Source: Cyclobacteriaceae bacterium
Lineage (GTDB): Bacteria; Bacteroidota; Bacteroidia; Cytophagales; Cyclobacteriaceae
Length of the DNA stretch: 64,000 bases
Assembly: GCA_016787565.1 (NCBI GenBank)
Contig: JAEUUG010000004.1
Span: 389,827-453,826 of the forward strand
Direction of reading: 5' to 3'
Part shown: positions 44,821 through 53,943 of the stretch, piece after piece
Numbering within the stretch: the stretch's first letter is position 1
How the letters are laid out: every line of letters starts with the position of its first letter
Notes under the pieces: model-generated
What the model saw: the letters and a program-made list of their open reading frames with translations, nothing else
The model's database searches: none
What the model was told of the DNA's origin: nothing
Program-made: the position numbers and the translations under genes

Positions 44821-44893
44821 GATCCGCGATAGCACACTATGCAATGAGGTGCCAGCCATCGATCCTGCATCTCATTTAGGCAAGTTGCGGATC
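44821..44893. repeat. Nested 73-base inverted repeat
   Basis: GATCCGC (44821-44827) pairs exactly with GCGGATC (44887-44893), and inside it AATGAGGTGC (44843-44852) pairs with GCATCTCATT (44867-44876) with one G-T wobble. A third pairing, CCCGC with GCGGG, lies just left at 44790-44816. The structure sits between two reverse-strand genes. It has the length and 7-bp closing stem of a tRNA but lacks the T-arm core. Confidence 0.55.
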
Positions 44894-44931
44894 ATCAAAA
44901 AAAATTCCTGTAAAAAGAGGCTTAGGTCGCT

Positions 44932-46398
44932 CTAAAATTCTTTTTTGATATGGAAAAAGAAGCCGTGATCTCCTTCGGCATTGAGGGTGTATTCGAAACG
45001 CAAAACCAGGTCATATGCTCCAACGATATCAAGTCCTCCGCCAACGCCTGTCAATAGCTTATCGGTTAGCTGATAATTAACGGGTTCACCATTATAGGTG
45101 TAGTTCGGGTAGTTCCTGACATAACCAAGATCGGCATATGTTTTCAGGTATACTTGTATCGGCACATGGCGAAATTGTTCAATGGGCATGTTGCCCCAAT
45201 GGTAGGTGTGTGAAAAAAGTAGTTTCTTAAATGTAGTCTTGTTCAGCAAGTAATAGGGTCCTTCAATCAAATAGATTTCGTAACCCTTCACAAACTGTTT
45301 GCGGTAACCCAGGGCAGTATAGTTGGCGTAGTCAAGATCTTGCGGAGAACTCCAGGCGCCAACACTATTATTGGATAGGAAGAATTTATTTTTCAGCGTG
45401 AAATACCGTGTGTATGAGACTGAAGTTTCGAACTTGTTAAGATCATCCACCGGAGTTATGCCATATTTCAGAATGGAGAACATGAAGTGGTGCCCTTTCA
45501 GGGGGTAGGCAAAATAATCCCGGTGGTCGGAAGTAAAGGAGTAAGAAATGCCGCCATATTGCTGAATGAGCGATTCCCCGTTGAAATAATTCGGGTTAAG
45601 CGTTTTGATGGTATCACCAATCTCGTTTGACCGGTACTCCATTTTTAGGGCATGTGTCTGATAAAAGGAATTACGATAGGTGTAAGTAAGGCTTGCACCT
45701 TTTGTTACACGCAGAACTTTGTTGTCTTCGAGGTAAACAAGTTTGTGATCTTCTGTTCGGTATGCAAGATTTTTTGTTCCAGTATAATCAACACTAAAAA
45801 TCAATCCTTGTTTTTGTTTTTCATCGATGTAGGGAATCCTGTAGCTGAGTTCAAACTTACGTTGATAGCCAAACTGGGCAACAAGGCGGAGTGTTTCATT
45901 TCTTCCACGCATGTTAAACTGATAGAGTTTCAGGCCATAGTTTACACGCCTGAAATCATGATTATAATTCTGCCACCATTCATTAAAGTTCCTGTCTGCC
46001 AGTTCAAAAATAGGGGCAGGGAATGTATACCAGCGCTCATTCAGATCTATGAGTAAATCAATCTTTTTTGGGTCTACTTCCAGCGTTCTTATTTCAACTG
46101 TATTGAAGAGCCGTGTGTTGACGAGTTTTTTTTTATCGAGGTCAATGATTGTAGACAAATCTCCGGTATAGACGATATCACCCGACTTCAGCGAAAGCTC
46201 CCGAAGAATAATCTTATCACGGGTAATCCGGTTTCCGATAACAAATATGCGGTTGATTTCAACGAATTTACCGGTACTATCAATTTGTGTTTTGTTTTTG
46301 GAAGGTCTTTTTACAGAATCGGAAAGGAGTAAACCGTCATGGGGTGTATCACCATGCGATGAAATTAAACAAATCAAACCGAATATTGATGCCAGCAT
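44932..46398 (-). CDS. POTRA-containing outer-membrane protein, BamA/TamA superfamily
   Basis: A 488-aa exported protein. After a signal sequence (MLASIFGLICLISS) one POTRA-like domain is visible at about residues 46-118 (INRIFVIGNRITRDKIILRELSLKSGDIV, ending DLNERWYTFPAP). The rest is a 16-strand-type barrel ending DHGFFFHIKKEF with a C-terminal phenylalanine, the usual recognition signal for barrel assembly. The protein is much shorter than BamA (five POTRA), so it is a single-POTRA relative of unknown role, possibly in surface-antigen or lipid transport. Confidence 0.82.
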   Translation of the reverse strand: MLASIFGLICLISSHGDTPHDGLLLSDSVKRPSKNKTQIDSTGKFVEINRIFVIGNRITRDKIILRELSLKSGDIVYTGDLSTIIDLDKKKLVNTRLFNTVEIRTLEVDPKKIDLLIDLNERWYTFPAPIFELADRNFNEWWQNYNHDFRRVNYGLKLYQFNMRGRNETLRLVAQFGYQRKFELSYRIPYIDEKQKQGLIFSVDYTGTKNLAYRTEDHKLVYLEDNKVLRVTKGASLTYTYRNSFYQTHALKMEYRSNEIGDTIKTLNPNYFNGESLIQQYGGISYSFTSDHRDYFAYPLKGHHFMFSILKYGITPVDDLNKFETSVSYTRYFTLKNKFFLSNNSVGAWSSPQDLDYANYTALGYRKQFVKGYEIYLIEGPYYLLNKTTFKKLLFSHTYHWGNMPIEQFRHVPIQVYLKTYADLGYVRNYPNYTYNGEPVNYQLTDKLLTGVGGGLDIVGAYDLVLRFEYTLNAEGDHGFFFHIKKEF

Positions 46399-46449
46399 TC
46401 CGTATCACTAATTCTACCCCTTTCCTGAACAACTTTAAGGCTTATTCTT

Positions 46450-47589
46450 CTAACCTTTATTGGCGTTTTCAGTTGAATTATTTCTGAATGACAAATACAA
46501 AACCAGTATTCCCAGCAGGACTAGTGGAATACTTAATAGTTGTCCCATATTTAATGGGAGGTTATTTTCAAACGCTTCCTGATTTTCCTTGAGATATTCA
46601 AATAAGAACCGAAGGCCAAAGCATACAATCAGGAAAATACCTAACAGTCGGCCAGGAGGAAGGTTTTCCTTATAATGCCGCCAGACCATGAAAAGAAGAA
46701 TAAAAAGCAAGACGCAGGATATGGATTCATACAATTGTGCCGGGTGTCGCGCAATGCCCAGCGTTGAAATACGCGCAGCCAGTGCACCATTAGGTTGCGA
46801 AAACAATTGATATTTCATCTGTCGAGTTCCATCCTCATTAAAAAACTCGTCTAACTGATTTGATAGTAAATTATTGGCGCCAAGTTCAATAAGGTTAGTG
46901 GCTTCAATCTCCTTTACACCAGGTTTAAAAAAAATATAGATATAAAGCGGCACATCTCCTGTGTTGAGTGCAGGAGTGGATGAGTCAATTTTTCTATATC
47001 CGACAGACTCAATGGATTGGTTTTGATCAAGACGTTTACTTGTAATGCCTTCGGAGAACCGGTTTGTAAAAACCACACCCCAGGGTTTGTCTGTAGGTTT
47101 ACCAATAATTTCTGAATTGAAATAATTTCCCATCCGTATTAAAGCACCGGTAAGGGCAACAAGAATAACGATACGATCGACTACCTGGAAATAGCTTTGA
47201 CCAGGCTTTTTCTTTCGACTATACAGCCACAGCGCAAATAAAATTCCAATGGCGGCACCATGACTGGCTAGGCCTTGTAACCCTGTAAAGCGAAACGGAC
47301 TAAGTTCGAAGGGTAGAAAAATTGATAACGGATCTTCCCAGATCAGTTCTGTTTGGTAAAAGATTACATGACCGAGTCTTGCGCCAAGAATGGTAGCCAC
47401 AACCATATAAATCGTCAGCGTATCAATATCGCGTTCCGGTTTGCCTTCCTGTTTATAGATGTAATAGAGTATCTGCTGACTGATTAAAAACCCAAGGGCA
47501 AAAAATAACCCGTACCAGCGTAGCGAAAATGAGCCGAATGAGAAAATTTCCGGGCTTCCGTTCCAAATGAAAAAACTTAATATAGCCAT
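46450..47589 (-). CDS. lgt: Prolipoprotein diacylglyceryl transferase
   Basis: A 379-aa polytopic enzyme that attaches diacylglycerol to the lipobox cysteine of prolipoproteins, the first step in maturing the several lipoproteins in this window. The signature RMGNYFNSEIIGKPT, the essential early histidine and arginine region (ARLGHVIFY), and HPAQLYES are present. It is longer than E. coli Lgt (291 aa) because of a periplasmic insertion of about 80 residues, usual for Bacteroidota. I used the ATG at 47589 rather than an in-frame TTG nine codons upstream. Confidence 0.94.
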   Translation of the reverse strand: MAILSFFIWNGSPEIFSFGSFSLRWYGLFFALGFLISQQILYYIYKQEGKPERDIDTLTIYMVVATILGARLGHVIFYQTELIWEDPLSIFLPFELSPFRFTGLQGLASHGAAIGILFALWLYSRKKKPGQSYFQVVDRIVILVALTGALIRMGNYFNSEIIGKPTDKPWGVVFTNRFSEGITSKRLDQNQSIESVGYRKIDSSTPALNTGDVPLYIYIFFKPGVKEIEATNLIELGANNLLSNQLDEFFNEDGTRQMKYQLFSQPNGALAARISTLGIARHPAQLYESISCVLLFILLFMVWRHYKENLPPGRLLGIFLIVCFGLRFLFEYLKENQEAFENNLPLNMGQLLSIPLVLLGILVLYLSFRNNSTENANKG

Positions 47590-47649
47590 AACGGCAAATA
47601 TAATTACAAATGCCAATCAGCTATTAACAAACAGAAATAATGTAGGAGG

Positions 47650-49509
47650 TTAATGGTTTGGTAATATGGGGTATTCTCCTAACGCTGCCAATTCCTCGGT
47701 GAAGCCTGAGGAAAGGATCGGAAAACGGCACCAACTTCGTGGATCCACATTAAAATCATCTAAATGAAAGGAAGGTGCCAGGCGCTCTCGTTTCCATTGA
47801 TTGGCTGTCCAAAGTCTGAAGAATTTCTGAATATATTTTTTCAAGATGGCCGGATCATGATTCTGCTGCAGCGATTCAAATACTTCCAGAGGTGACTTTC
47901 GAAGCTGAATAGCCTCATATTCGATTTCAACCAAAATAGAATATGGCATGAGGTCCGCCTCATCGGTTTGATGTCTGTCAAGCGGTCTCAGTTCAGCAGT
48001 TGGCTGGAGATTATTGACGTGGTGAAGACCCGTATGACCCAGTGATGTTTCAGCCCATTTCAACCATTGTATTATAAAGGGCTTACTCAGTCCGGCAATG
48101 GGTGCAAAACTTCCACTGGTGTCACCATCCATGGTAGCATAGCCAACATCTCCTTCACTGCGATTGGAGGTTGTCAGGAGAACTGCCTTGTGAATATTAG
48201 CCAGCATCCAGATGATGGGTGACCGGGTTCGGGCTTGGATGTTTTGTAGCGTTACATCATCGGTATCCCACGATAATTTCCTGCCGATGGCAGATTCTAT
48301 TTTTTGTGAGTAGGATGTAACCTCCTCATCAATGCTCCAATGATGAAAGGTTGCGCCAATAGAAGAGGCCAGTTCGCGAGCGGCATTCAGTGTGGTCTGT
48401 GAAGAGTTTCGTGTTCCCTGGTAAGCGCAAACTAACACGGTTTGCACAGCCTGTTCAGGGGTTTCTACGCGTTCAATCCCTACCTGCTGACAAAAGTTAT
48501 GTATGCCCAATGCTGCAATGGCCCGTTTCACCATCTCGGCAACGAAGACAGCGCAGGAAGAGGAGTCTGCACCGCCACTAAGGGACAATACAAAACCTCT
48601 CGCCTTACTTTTTCGAAGGTAATCGAACAGGCCCAGTACAACGGCTCGTGTTAATTCTTCATTTTTTTCTTTCACATCCGTGGATGGAAGGACTTCCGAA
48701 TTTTTCGGATTTTCAAAGTCAATTGTACACGCAAGCAGATTGAATTTTTTGAACGAAAGTCGTTCGTTGACGGCCAGCATTTTTCCTTTTTGTGCGATGA
48801 TGATGTCGCCATCGTATATCATCCTTCCGGCTTCATTTCCCAGTAGGTTTACAAAAACATAAGCGCAATCAAATTTGACTGATCCTTCCAGAACAACTTC
48901 CTTTTCACGGAGCACGCTTTTACCCATGGCAAAATGACTTGCGCTGGGGTTTAAAATCAGATCTACGTGACGGTCCTTTAGCCGATAACCCGGACGCTTA
49001 TCCTTTCTCCAGCCATCTTCGCAGATTTCAAAACCAATGGAAATACCATCAGTTTCGTAAATCAAATCACCAATTGGAATGTGTTGATCTCCTCGTAAAA
49101 GGGAAGATGTTGCGTAAGCAGGCCAGGCCGTGAACCAACGCGGTTCATAGTGCACACCATCATTGGCCAGATTTTGTTTCAGTGTAATGCCCAGAATTTT
49201 TTTGTTTCGGATAACGCAGGCGCCATTGTACGTAATATTGTTTATCCGAATTGGCAACCCAACACTAACGGTTAGATCAATAGCGTTTTCACAGATGATC
49301 AGGAGTTGTTCCCAGGCTTTTTCCGAAAGCCATTCACTCAAAAAAGTATCTTCGCAGCCATATCCGGTAATGCAAAGTTCTGGAAAGCAGAGAATGGCTA
49401 CACCCTGTTGTCTTGCCAATTGGATAACCTCAACAATGTTTTGCGTGTTATTTTTCCAATCGAATGGAATCTGGTTTACAGTAGCACCGGCTATTTTGAT
49501 TTTTTTCAC
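47650..49509 (-). CDS. nadE: Glutamine-dependent NAD+ synthetase
   Basis: A 619-aa two-domain enzyme. The N-terminal nitrilase-type glutaminase (about 1-280) shows the Glu (CFPELCITGYG), Lys (ITLKQNLANDG) and Cys (GFEICEDGW) of the triad. The C-terminal synthetase has the ATP pyrophosphatase P-loop SLSGGADSSSCAVFV and TSNRSEGDVGYATMDGDTSGSFAPI. It amidates nicotinic acid adenine dinucleotide using glutamine ammonia. The start codon is GTG. It lies 20 bases downstream of rnc on the same strand. Confidence 0.96.
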   Translation of the reverse strand: MKKIKIAGATVNQIPFDWKNNTQNIVEVIQLARQQGVAILCFPELCITGYGCEDTFLSEWLSEKAWEQLLIICENAIDLTVSVGLPIRINNITYNGACVIRNKKILGITLKQNLANDGVHYEPRWFTAWPAYATSSLLRGDQHIPIGDLIYETDGISIGFEICEDGWRKDKRPGYRLKDRHVDLILNPSASHFAMGKSVLREKEVVLEGSVKFDCAYVFVNLLGNEAGRMIYDGDIIIAQKGKMLAVNERLSFKKFNLLACTIDFENPKNSEVLPSTDVKEKNEELTRAVVLGLFDYLRKSKARGFVLSLSGGADSSSCAVFVAEMVKRAIAALGIHNFCQQVGIERVETPEQAVQTVLVCAYQGTRNSSQTTLNAARELASSIGATFHHWSIDEEVTSYSQKIESAIGRKLSWDTDDVTLQNIQARTRSPIIWMLANIHKAVLLTTSNRSEGDVGYATMDGDTSGSFAPIAGLSKPFIIQWLKWAETSLGHTGLHHVNNLQPTAELRPLDRHQTDEADLMPYSILVEIEYEAIQLRKSPLEVFESLQQNHDPAILKKYIQKFFRLWTANQWKRERLAPSFHLDDFNVDPRSWCRFPILSSGFTEELAALGEYPILPNH

Positions 49510-49528
49510 GGAATATTTTTTACCTAAC

Positions 49529-50266
49529 CTACTGCGGAGTTAACAAGTTGAGCATCTCGCATGTTTTCAATGCTGCGTCTTGCTCAGCTTTTTTCTTACT
49601 GTTTCCAAAGCCGGTACCCTTCGCTTCATTAGCCACTACTACCTGAGCTGTAAATTCTTTGTGGTTTTTGGCTTTTTTGATATTCACAATTTCAAACCGT
49701 ACTTCTTTCCCTTCGCGCTGGGCCCACTCGATAATCCTGCTTTTGTAATTAGGGTTGGAGTTGACGAGTTCTTCTAAGTCGTAGTTCGGATTAATTAACT
49801 TATCTACTACAAACTTCTTTGTGCGGAGGTATCCCTTATCGAGATACACAGCTCCAACGATGGCCTCCAGCGTATTGCCCAAGATCACTTGCTGAAGGTG
49901 CGCATTTTTCTGATCGTACTGTACGATGTTGGCGATACCGATTTTGCGTGCGAGTTGGTTAAGCGATTCACGGTTTACAATCCGTGAACGGATCTCTGTC
50001 AGAAAGCCTTCTGATTTAAATGGAAATTTTTTGAACAGGTAGTCAGCAACTGCGGCACCAAGAATAGCATCGCCCAGGTACTCCAGCCGTTCATTTGATT
50101 CTTTGAGACCGGTTCCATTTTCTTTGCCGAGCGAACTATGAACAGTGGCCAGCTTGTATAAAGCAAGGTTTGACGGTGTGAAACCCGCTATATTTTTCAT
50201 AGCCCGCACTAACTTTTCGTCAGCGGACGATTTTCCTTTCGGGATTTTAAGGATTTTCCAAACCAA
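49529..50266 (-). CDS. rnc: Ribonuclease III
   Basis: A 245-aa double-strand-specific RNase. The catalytic signature ERLEYLGDAILGAAVADYLF (acidic metal ligands) and the second acidic site LEAIVGAVYLDKGY are followed by a C-terminal dsRNA-binding domain (about 165-240, ending GFGNSKKKAEQDAALKTCEML). It processes rRNA precursors and structured mRNAs. No ATG is available upstream of the conserved region, so TTG 50266 is the likely start. It follows fabF by 70 bases; the acpP-fabF-rnc order is widely conserved. Confidence 0.96.
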   Translation of the reverse strand: MVWKILKIPKGKSSADEKLVRAMKNIAGFTPSNLALYKLATVHSSLGKENGTGLKESNERLEYLGDAILGAAVADYLFKKFPFKSEGFLTEIRSRIVNRESLNQLARKIGIANIVQYDQKNAHLQQVILGNTLEAIVGAVYLDKGYLRTKKFVVDKLINPNYDLEELVNSNPNYKSRIIEWAQREGKEVRFEIVNIKKAKNHKEFTAQVVVANEAKGTGFGNSKKKAEQDAALKTCEMLNLLTPQ

Positions 50267-50336
50267 GCGAGAATATTCGATTAACTGCCGCTAATTTAGC
50301 AATTCAGTTCTACTTTCTTGTTGCGAAAAGACGGGA

Positions 50337-51584
50337 CTATATTTTTCGGAAAATCACGGAGAAATTATGACCTCCAAAGCCGAAAGTATTGCTCAGGGCA
50401 ATATTCACTTTTCTTTCCTGTGCTTTGTTAAAAGTCATATTCAGTTTGGGATCCAGTTCCTCGTCATCAGTAAAGTGATTGATCGTTGGAGGAACGATGG
50501 AGTGGTTCATGGCCATCAGGCAGGCAATACTTTCGATGGCACCAGCCGCACCCAGAAGGTGCCCTGTCATGCTTTTCGTTGAACTGATGTTCAGGTTGTA
50601 GGCATGATCGCCAAAAACCTTTTGGATAGCTTTGATTTCACCGATATCCCCTAATGGCGTTGATGTGCCGTGTGTGTTTATATAGTCCACCTGGTCGGCA
50701 GAAATGCCCGCATCTTCTAATGCGTTGTACATCACCTGAATGATACCAGCACCTTCCGGATGTGGTGCTGTGATATGGTAAGCATCAGATGACATTCCAC
50801 CACCGATTACTTCACCGTAAATTTTAGCTCCGCGTTTTTTAGCGTGTTCGTATTCTTCTAAAATTAACGCACCGGCACCTTCGCCTAAAACAAAGCCATC
50901 GCGATCTTTATCATATGGACGAGAGGCTGTTTCAGGAGAATCGTTTCGCTCTGAGAGTGCTTTTAAGGCATTGAACCCTCCTACACCGGCTTCACAAATA
51001 GCAGCTTCTGATCCTCCGGATACAATAATATCGGCCTTGCCCAATCGCAAGAAGGTAAAGGCATCATACAGAGCATTGGTAGAAGAAGCACAAGCTGAAA
51101 CCGTAACGTAGTTAGGTCCACGGAAACCATATTTAATAGAGATATGACCCGCACTCAGGTCGGGGATCATTTTCGGAATAAAGAAAGGATTAAAACGAGG
51201 GGTTCCATCACCCCTGGTGTAGGATTTAACTTCTTCCTGAAAAGTAAGTAACCCTCCGATGCCTGAGCCCCAGATTACGCCAACGCGGTTCGGGTTCAGC
51301 TCAGCCAGCGGAAGGTTTGCATCTTTTATAGCCTCATCAACCGCCACCATGGCATACTGCGCAAAAGGGTCCATTTTCCGGGCTTCTTTGCGGTCAATAA
51401 AATTTGCGATGTCGAAATTCTTTAATTCGCAGGCAAACTTTGTCTTGAATAGCTTGGAATCAAAGCGTGTAATGGGTCCAGCTCCACTGGTGCCGTTTTT
51501 CAAACCATCCCAATACGCTTCAAGGGTATTGCCGATAGGTGTGAGTGCACCGAGTCCTGTAACGACTACTCGCTTTAAAATCAT
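50337..51584 (-). CDS. fabF: 3-oxoacyl-ACP synthase II
   Basis: A 415-aa KAS II enzyme. The catalytic triad is Cys165 (TVSACASSTNA), His in INTHGTSTPLGD and His in GHLLGAAG, with the conserved TGLGALTPIGN opening and NTFGFGGHN end. It elongates acyl-ACP with malonyl-ACP in type II fatty acid synthesis. The stop of acpP is 37 bases upstream, so acpP-fabF are transcribed together and probably with rnc. Confidence 0.97.
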   Translation of the reverse strand: MILKRVVVTGLGALTPIGNTLEAYWDGLKNGTSGAGPITRFDSKLFKTKFACELKNFDIANFIDRKEARKMDPFAQYAMVAVDEAIKDANLPLAELNPNRVGVIWGSGIGGLLTFQEEVKSYTRGDGTPRFNPFFIPKMIPDLSAGHISIKYGFRGPNYVTVSACASSTNALYDAFTFLRLGKADIIVSGGSEAAICEAGVGGFNALKALSERNDSPETASRPYDKDRDGFVLGEGAGALILEEYEHAKKRGAKIYGEVIGGGMSSDAYHITAPHPEGAGIIQVMYNALEDAGISADQVDYINTHGTSTPLGDIGEIKAIQKVFGDHAYNLNISSTKSMTGHLLGAAGAIESIACLMAMNHSIVPPTINHFTDDEELDPKLNMTFNKAQERKVNIALSNTFGFGGHNFSVIFRKI

Positions 51585-51621
51585 GATATCTGGGGTGTGG
51601 TTGTCGGGAGGCAGTAATCAA

Positions 51622-51861
51622 TTATTTCTTCACATTTTGCTCCAGGTAGGATATGGCCTGACCAACAGTCGAAATGTTTTCAGCCTGGTCATCGGGTATA
51701 GAAATATTGAATTCCTTTTCGAACTCCATAATGAGCTCTACGGTGTCAAGGGAGTCAGCACCAAGGTCGTTGGTGAAGCTAGCCTCTGGAGTAACTTCAG
51801 ATTCTTCAACACCAAGTTTTTCGATGATGATCTGCTTTACTTTTTGTGCAATTTCAGACAT
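51622..51861 (-). CDS. acpP: Acyl carrier protein
   Basis: A 79-aa acidic protein with the phosphopantetheine site [12 protein letters not shown], attachment at Ser37, and the usual four-helix layout. It carries the growing acyl chain for FabF and FabD. A frame extending 62 residues upstream exists but is unrelated to ACP; the ATG at 51861 gives the standard start ([17 protein letters not shown]) and is preceded by a promoter-like element at a normal distance. Confidence 0.98.
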   Translation of the reverse strand: MSEIAQKVKQIIIEKLGVEESEVTPEASFTNDLGADSLDTVELIMEFEKEFNISIPDDQAENISTVGQAISYLEQNVKK

Positions 51862-51893
51862 GTTTATAAGGTTTAGTGATTTAAAAATCTCTG

Positions 51894-51925
51894 CAAAGAA
51901 AGAGATTTGCGGCAATATTGTCAAA
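51894..51925 (-). promoter_or_regulatory. Promoter of acpP-fabF-rnc
   Basis: On the reverse strand TTTG (51922-51925) and TTTCTTTG (51894-51901, one mismatch to TAnnTTTG) are 20 bases apart. The predicted start near 51886 leaves a leader of about 25 bases before acpP. Confidence 0.45.
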
Positions 51926-51976
51926 CTTTTTTGATCTTGCCCTATCACCCGTAAAAGTTGGGGATTACTGCTCAAA

Positions 51977-52399
51977 ATGAAGAAAAGTAAATTAGAGATT
52001 GAGTATTCATTTGACTTTGAACTGTTGGGAATAATCTCAACAGCCAAAGGTTACAAGTTGGCATGGGAGATTAACCAACGATTGATGATAAACCTTGTAA
52101 AACAGCCGGATTTGGTGGTTGGGTTCAAGAAAAATGCTGAAAAGAGCTTTTCCTTTTACGCCCACGAGACAGTTCTCAATCGATTGAAACTGTTCAAAAA
52201 CAAACCTTCTGAGAATGAACCCGGAAAGTATTTTCTAATACCTGAATTTCCTCACTTCGATTTTATAATTTTGGCGGCTATGGAAGAACAGTTTTCACAT
52301 GAGCGATTGCTTGAAATGATCAAATCCATACCTTCTGTTCAGCTTGTAGCCGCTATTCCCCTGGAAGGGCTGCGATCCAAATCAAACTTTATTTTCTGA
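51977..52399 (+). CDS. IPExxxVDY-family protein
   Basis: A 140-aa protein of the Bacteroidota family named after the IPExxxVDY motif; here the motif reads IPEFPHFDF (divergent at the last positions). The family is recurrently encoded next to pyruvate kinase, as here (55 bases), though its function is unknown. The N-terminus is [17 protein letters not shown] and no signal or membrane segment is present. It is divergent from acpP with 115 bases between start codons. Confidence 0.85.
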   Translation: MKKSKLEIEYSFDFELLGIISTAKGYKLAWEINQRLMINLVKQPDLVVGFKKNAEKSFSFYAHETVLNRLKLFKNKPSENEPGKYFLIPEFPHFDFIILAAMEEQFSHERLLEMIKSIPSVQLVAAIPLEGLRSKSNFIF

Positions 52400-52454
52400 T
52401 CATGTGCTTTCTCCATTTGCTTCGTACTATCTGTTTCCTTTACCTTAAACCCTT

Positions 52455-53885
52455 ATGTTAGAAAAAATATCGTACAACAAGACGAAAATTGTTGCCACTG
52501 TTGGCCCTGCTTCGAATTCAAAAGAAATGCTTCGCGCCCTTGCCAAAGAGGGGGTTGATGTTTTTCGCCTTAATTTCTCTCACGGAACACATGAGGATCA
52601 CTTGAAAGTAATTCGAAATGTGCGCGAGGTAAATAAGGAGTTAGGAACATCCATTTGTTTGTTGCAAGACTTGCAAGGACCGAAAATCCGTGTGCAGGAA
52701 ATGGAACCCAATGTTATTATTGAACGAGGCCAGGAGTTTATTATTACAACCCGCGAACTTCTTGGCAATAAGGAAATTGCCAGTACATCCTATACCGGCC
52801 TTCCGCGCGATGTAAAGCAAGGCGACTCTATTCTTATCGATGATGGAAAAATAGAATTGAAAGTAACCGAAGTGCGTGATGTAGATGTTGTTACCGAAGT
52901 GGTGTATGGTGGTCCGCTGAAATCACGAAAAGGTATTAACCTACCGTTTACAAAAGTTTCTGCTCCCTCCTTAACCGATAAAGATCTTATTGACCTTGAG
53001 TTTGGATTACAAAATGATGTGGATTGGATTGCTTTATCGTTTGTACGGAAAGCATATGATATTGAGTCTCTGCGAAAAATTATAGATTCTCATCAATCGT
53101 CTGCGCGAATTGTTGCTAAAATTGAAAAGCCTGAAGCGTTAAGCAATATTGATGAAATATTGGCCGCTACGGACGCTGTGATGGTGGCGCGTGGAGACTT
53201 GGGTGTTGAAATCTGGCTGGAGGAGGTACCGATGGTACAGAAGATGTTGGTGGAGAAGTGCAATAAAATGGGTAAGCCGGTTATTGTTGCTACTCAGATG
53301 ATGGAAAGTATGATTGAGAATCCGCGACCGACACGCGCGGAAACCAATGATGTTGCCAACGCGGTAATGGATGGTGCAGATGCGCTGATGCTTTCGGCTG
53401 AAACAGCTTCAGGAAAGTATCCAATTGAGGTAATCCGAAGTATGGTGCGTACAGTATCTTCTGTTGAAAAAAATCCGGGCATCTATTTCCGGTTTCGTGA
53501 TGTGGATCAGAAGTCTTCCATCTTTATTAACGATAGTCTCGTATTGGCCGCGTGTAAATTAGCCAAGGATGTTGGAGCAAAGGCTATTGTAGGCATGACA
53601 GCCTCCGGTTACACAGCCTTTAAGTCTTCTTCCCACCGACCAAATGCTAACATCTTTGTATTCACAGGCAATAAAGCGTTGTTGAATAAAATTAACCTGG
53701 TTTGGGGTTCACGGGCATATCACTATGATAAGGCGAACTCAACCGATGAAACCATTGCTGATGTTGAGCGCATTCTGAAAGAGGATGGTCATGTGCAAAA
53801 AGGAGATATATTTATTTTTCTGGCCAGTATGCCCATTCACGAAAAGGCACGGACGAATACCTTAAAAATAAACGTGGTCAAATAG
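52455..53885 (+). CDS. pyk: Pyruvate kinase
   Basis: A 476-aa glycolytic enzyme making pyruvate and ATP from phosphoenolpyruvate and ADP. Signatures are the N-terminal KIVATVGPASNS, substrate loop RLNFSHG, LQDLQGPKIRV, the active-site stretch IVAKIEKPEAL with the catalytic lysine, VARGDLGVE, and KPVIVATQMMESMIENPRPTRAE. The C-terminal allosteric domain is present. It follows the IPExxxVDY gene and ends at a bidirectional terminator shared with the NFACT gene. Confidence 0.97.
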   Translation: MLEKISYNKTKIVATVGPASNSKEMLRALAKEGVDVFRLNFSHGTHEDHLKVIRNVREVNKELGTSICLLQDLQGPKIRVQEMEPNVIIERGQEFIITTRELLGNKEIASTSYTGLPRDVKQGDSILIDDGKIELKVTEVRDVDVVTEVVYGGPLKSRKGINLPFTKVSAPSLTDKDLIDLEFGLQNDVDWIALSFVRKAYDIESLRKIIDSHQSSARIVAKIEKPEALSNIDEILAATDAVMVARGDLGVEIWLEEVPMVQKMLVEKCNKMGKPVIVATQMMESMIENPRPTRAETNDVANAVMDGADALMLSAETASGKYPIEVIRSMVRTVSSVEKNPGIYFRFRDVDQKSSIFINDSLVLAACKLAKDVGAKAIVGMTASGYTAFKSSSHRPNANIFVFTGNKALLNKINLVWGSRAYHYDKANSTDETIADVERILKEDGHVQKGDIFIFLASMPIHEKARTNTLKINVVK

Positions 53886-53910
53886 ATCAGGTAAAATTGG
53901 ATTGATAAAC

Positions 53911-53940
53911 AAAGAGGTGCGAATGTTTTCGTGCCTCTTT
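53911..53940. terminator. Bidirectional terminator between pyk and the NFACT gene
   Basis: A 13-bp stem (53911-53923 with 53928-53940, two G-T wobbles) with a 4-base loop, flanked by T-rich sequence on both strands. It lies between two convergent genes and probably serves both. Confidence 0.85.
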
Positions 53941-53943
53941 AGT

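Noticed and set aside
44821..44893. A tRNA-like 73-base segment with a 7-bp closing stem
   Set aside because: Neither strand shows a D-arm and a T-arm with the GTTCGA core, and no anticodon stem of five pairs is found in the right place; kept only as an inverted repeat.
51862..52047. A longer acyl carrier protein frame with 62 extra N-terminal residues
   Set aside because: The extra part overlaps the divergent IPExxxVDY gene, carries no ACP similarity, and would bypass the promoter-like element upstream of the normal start.
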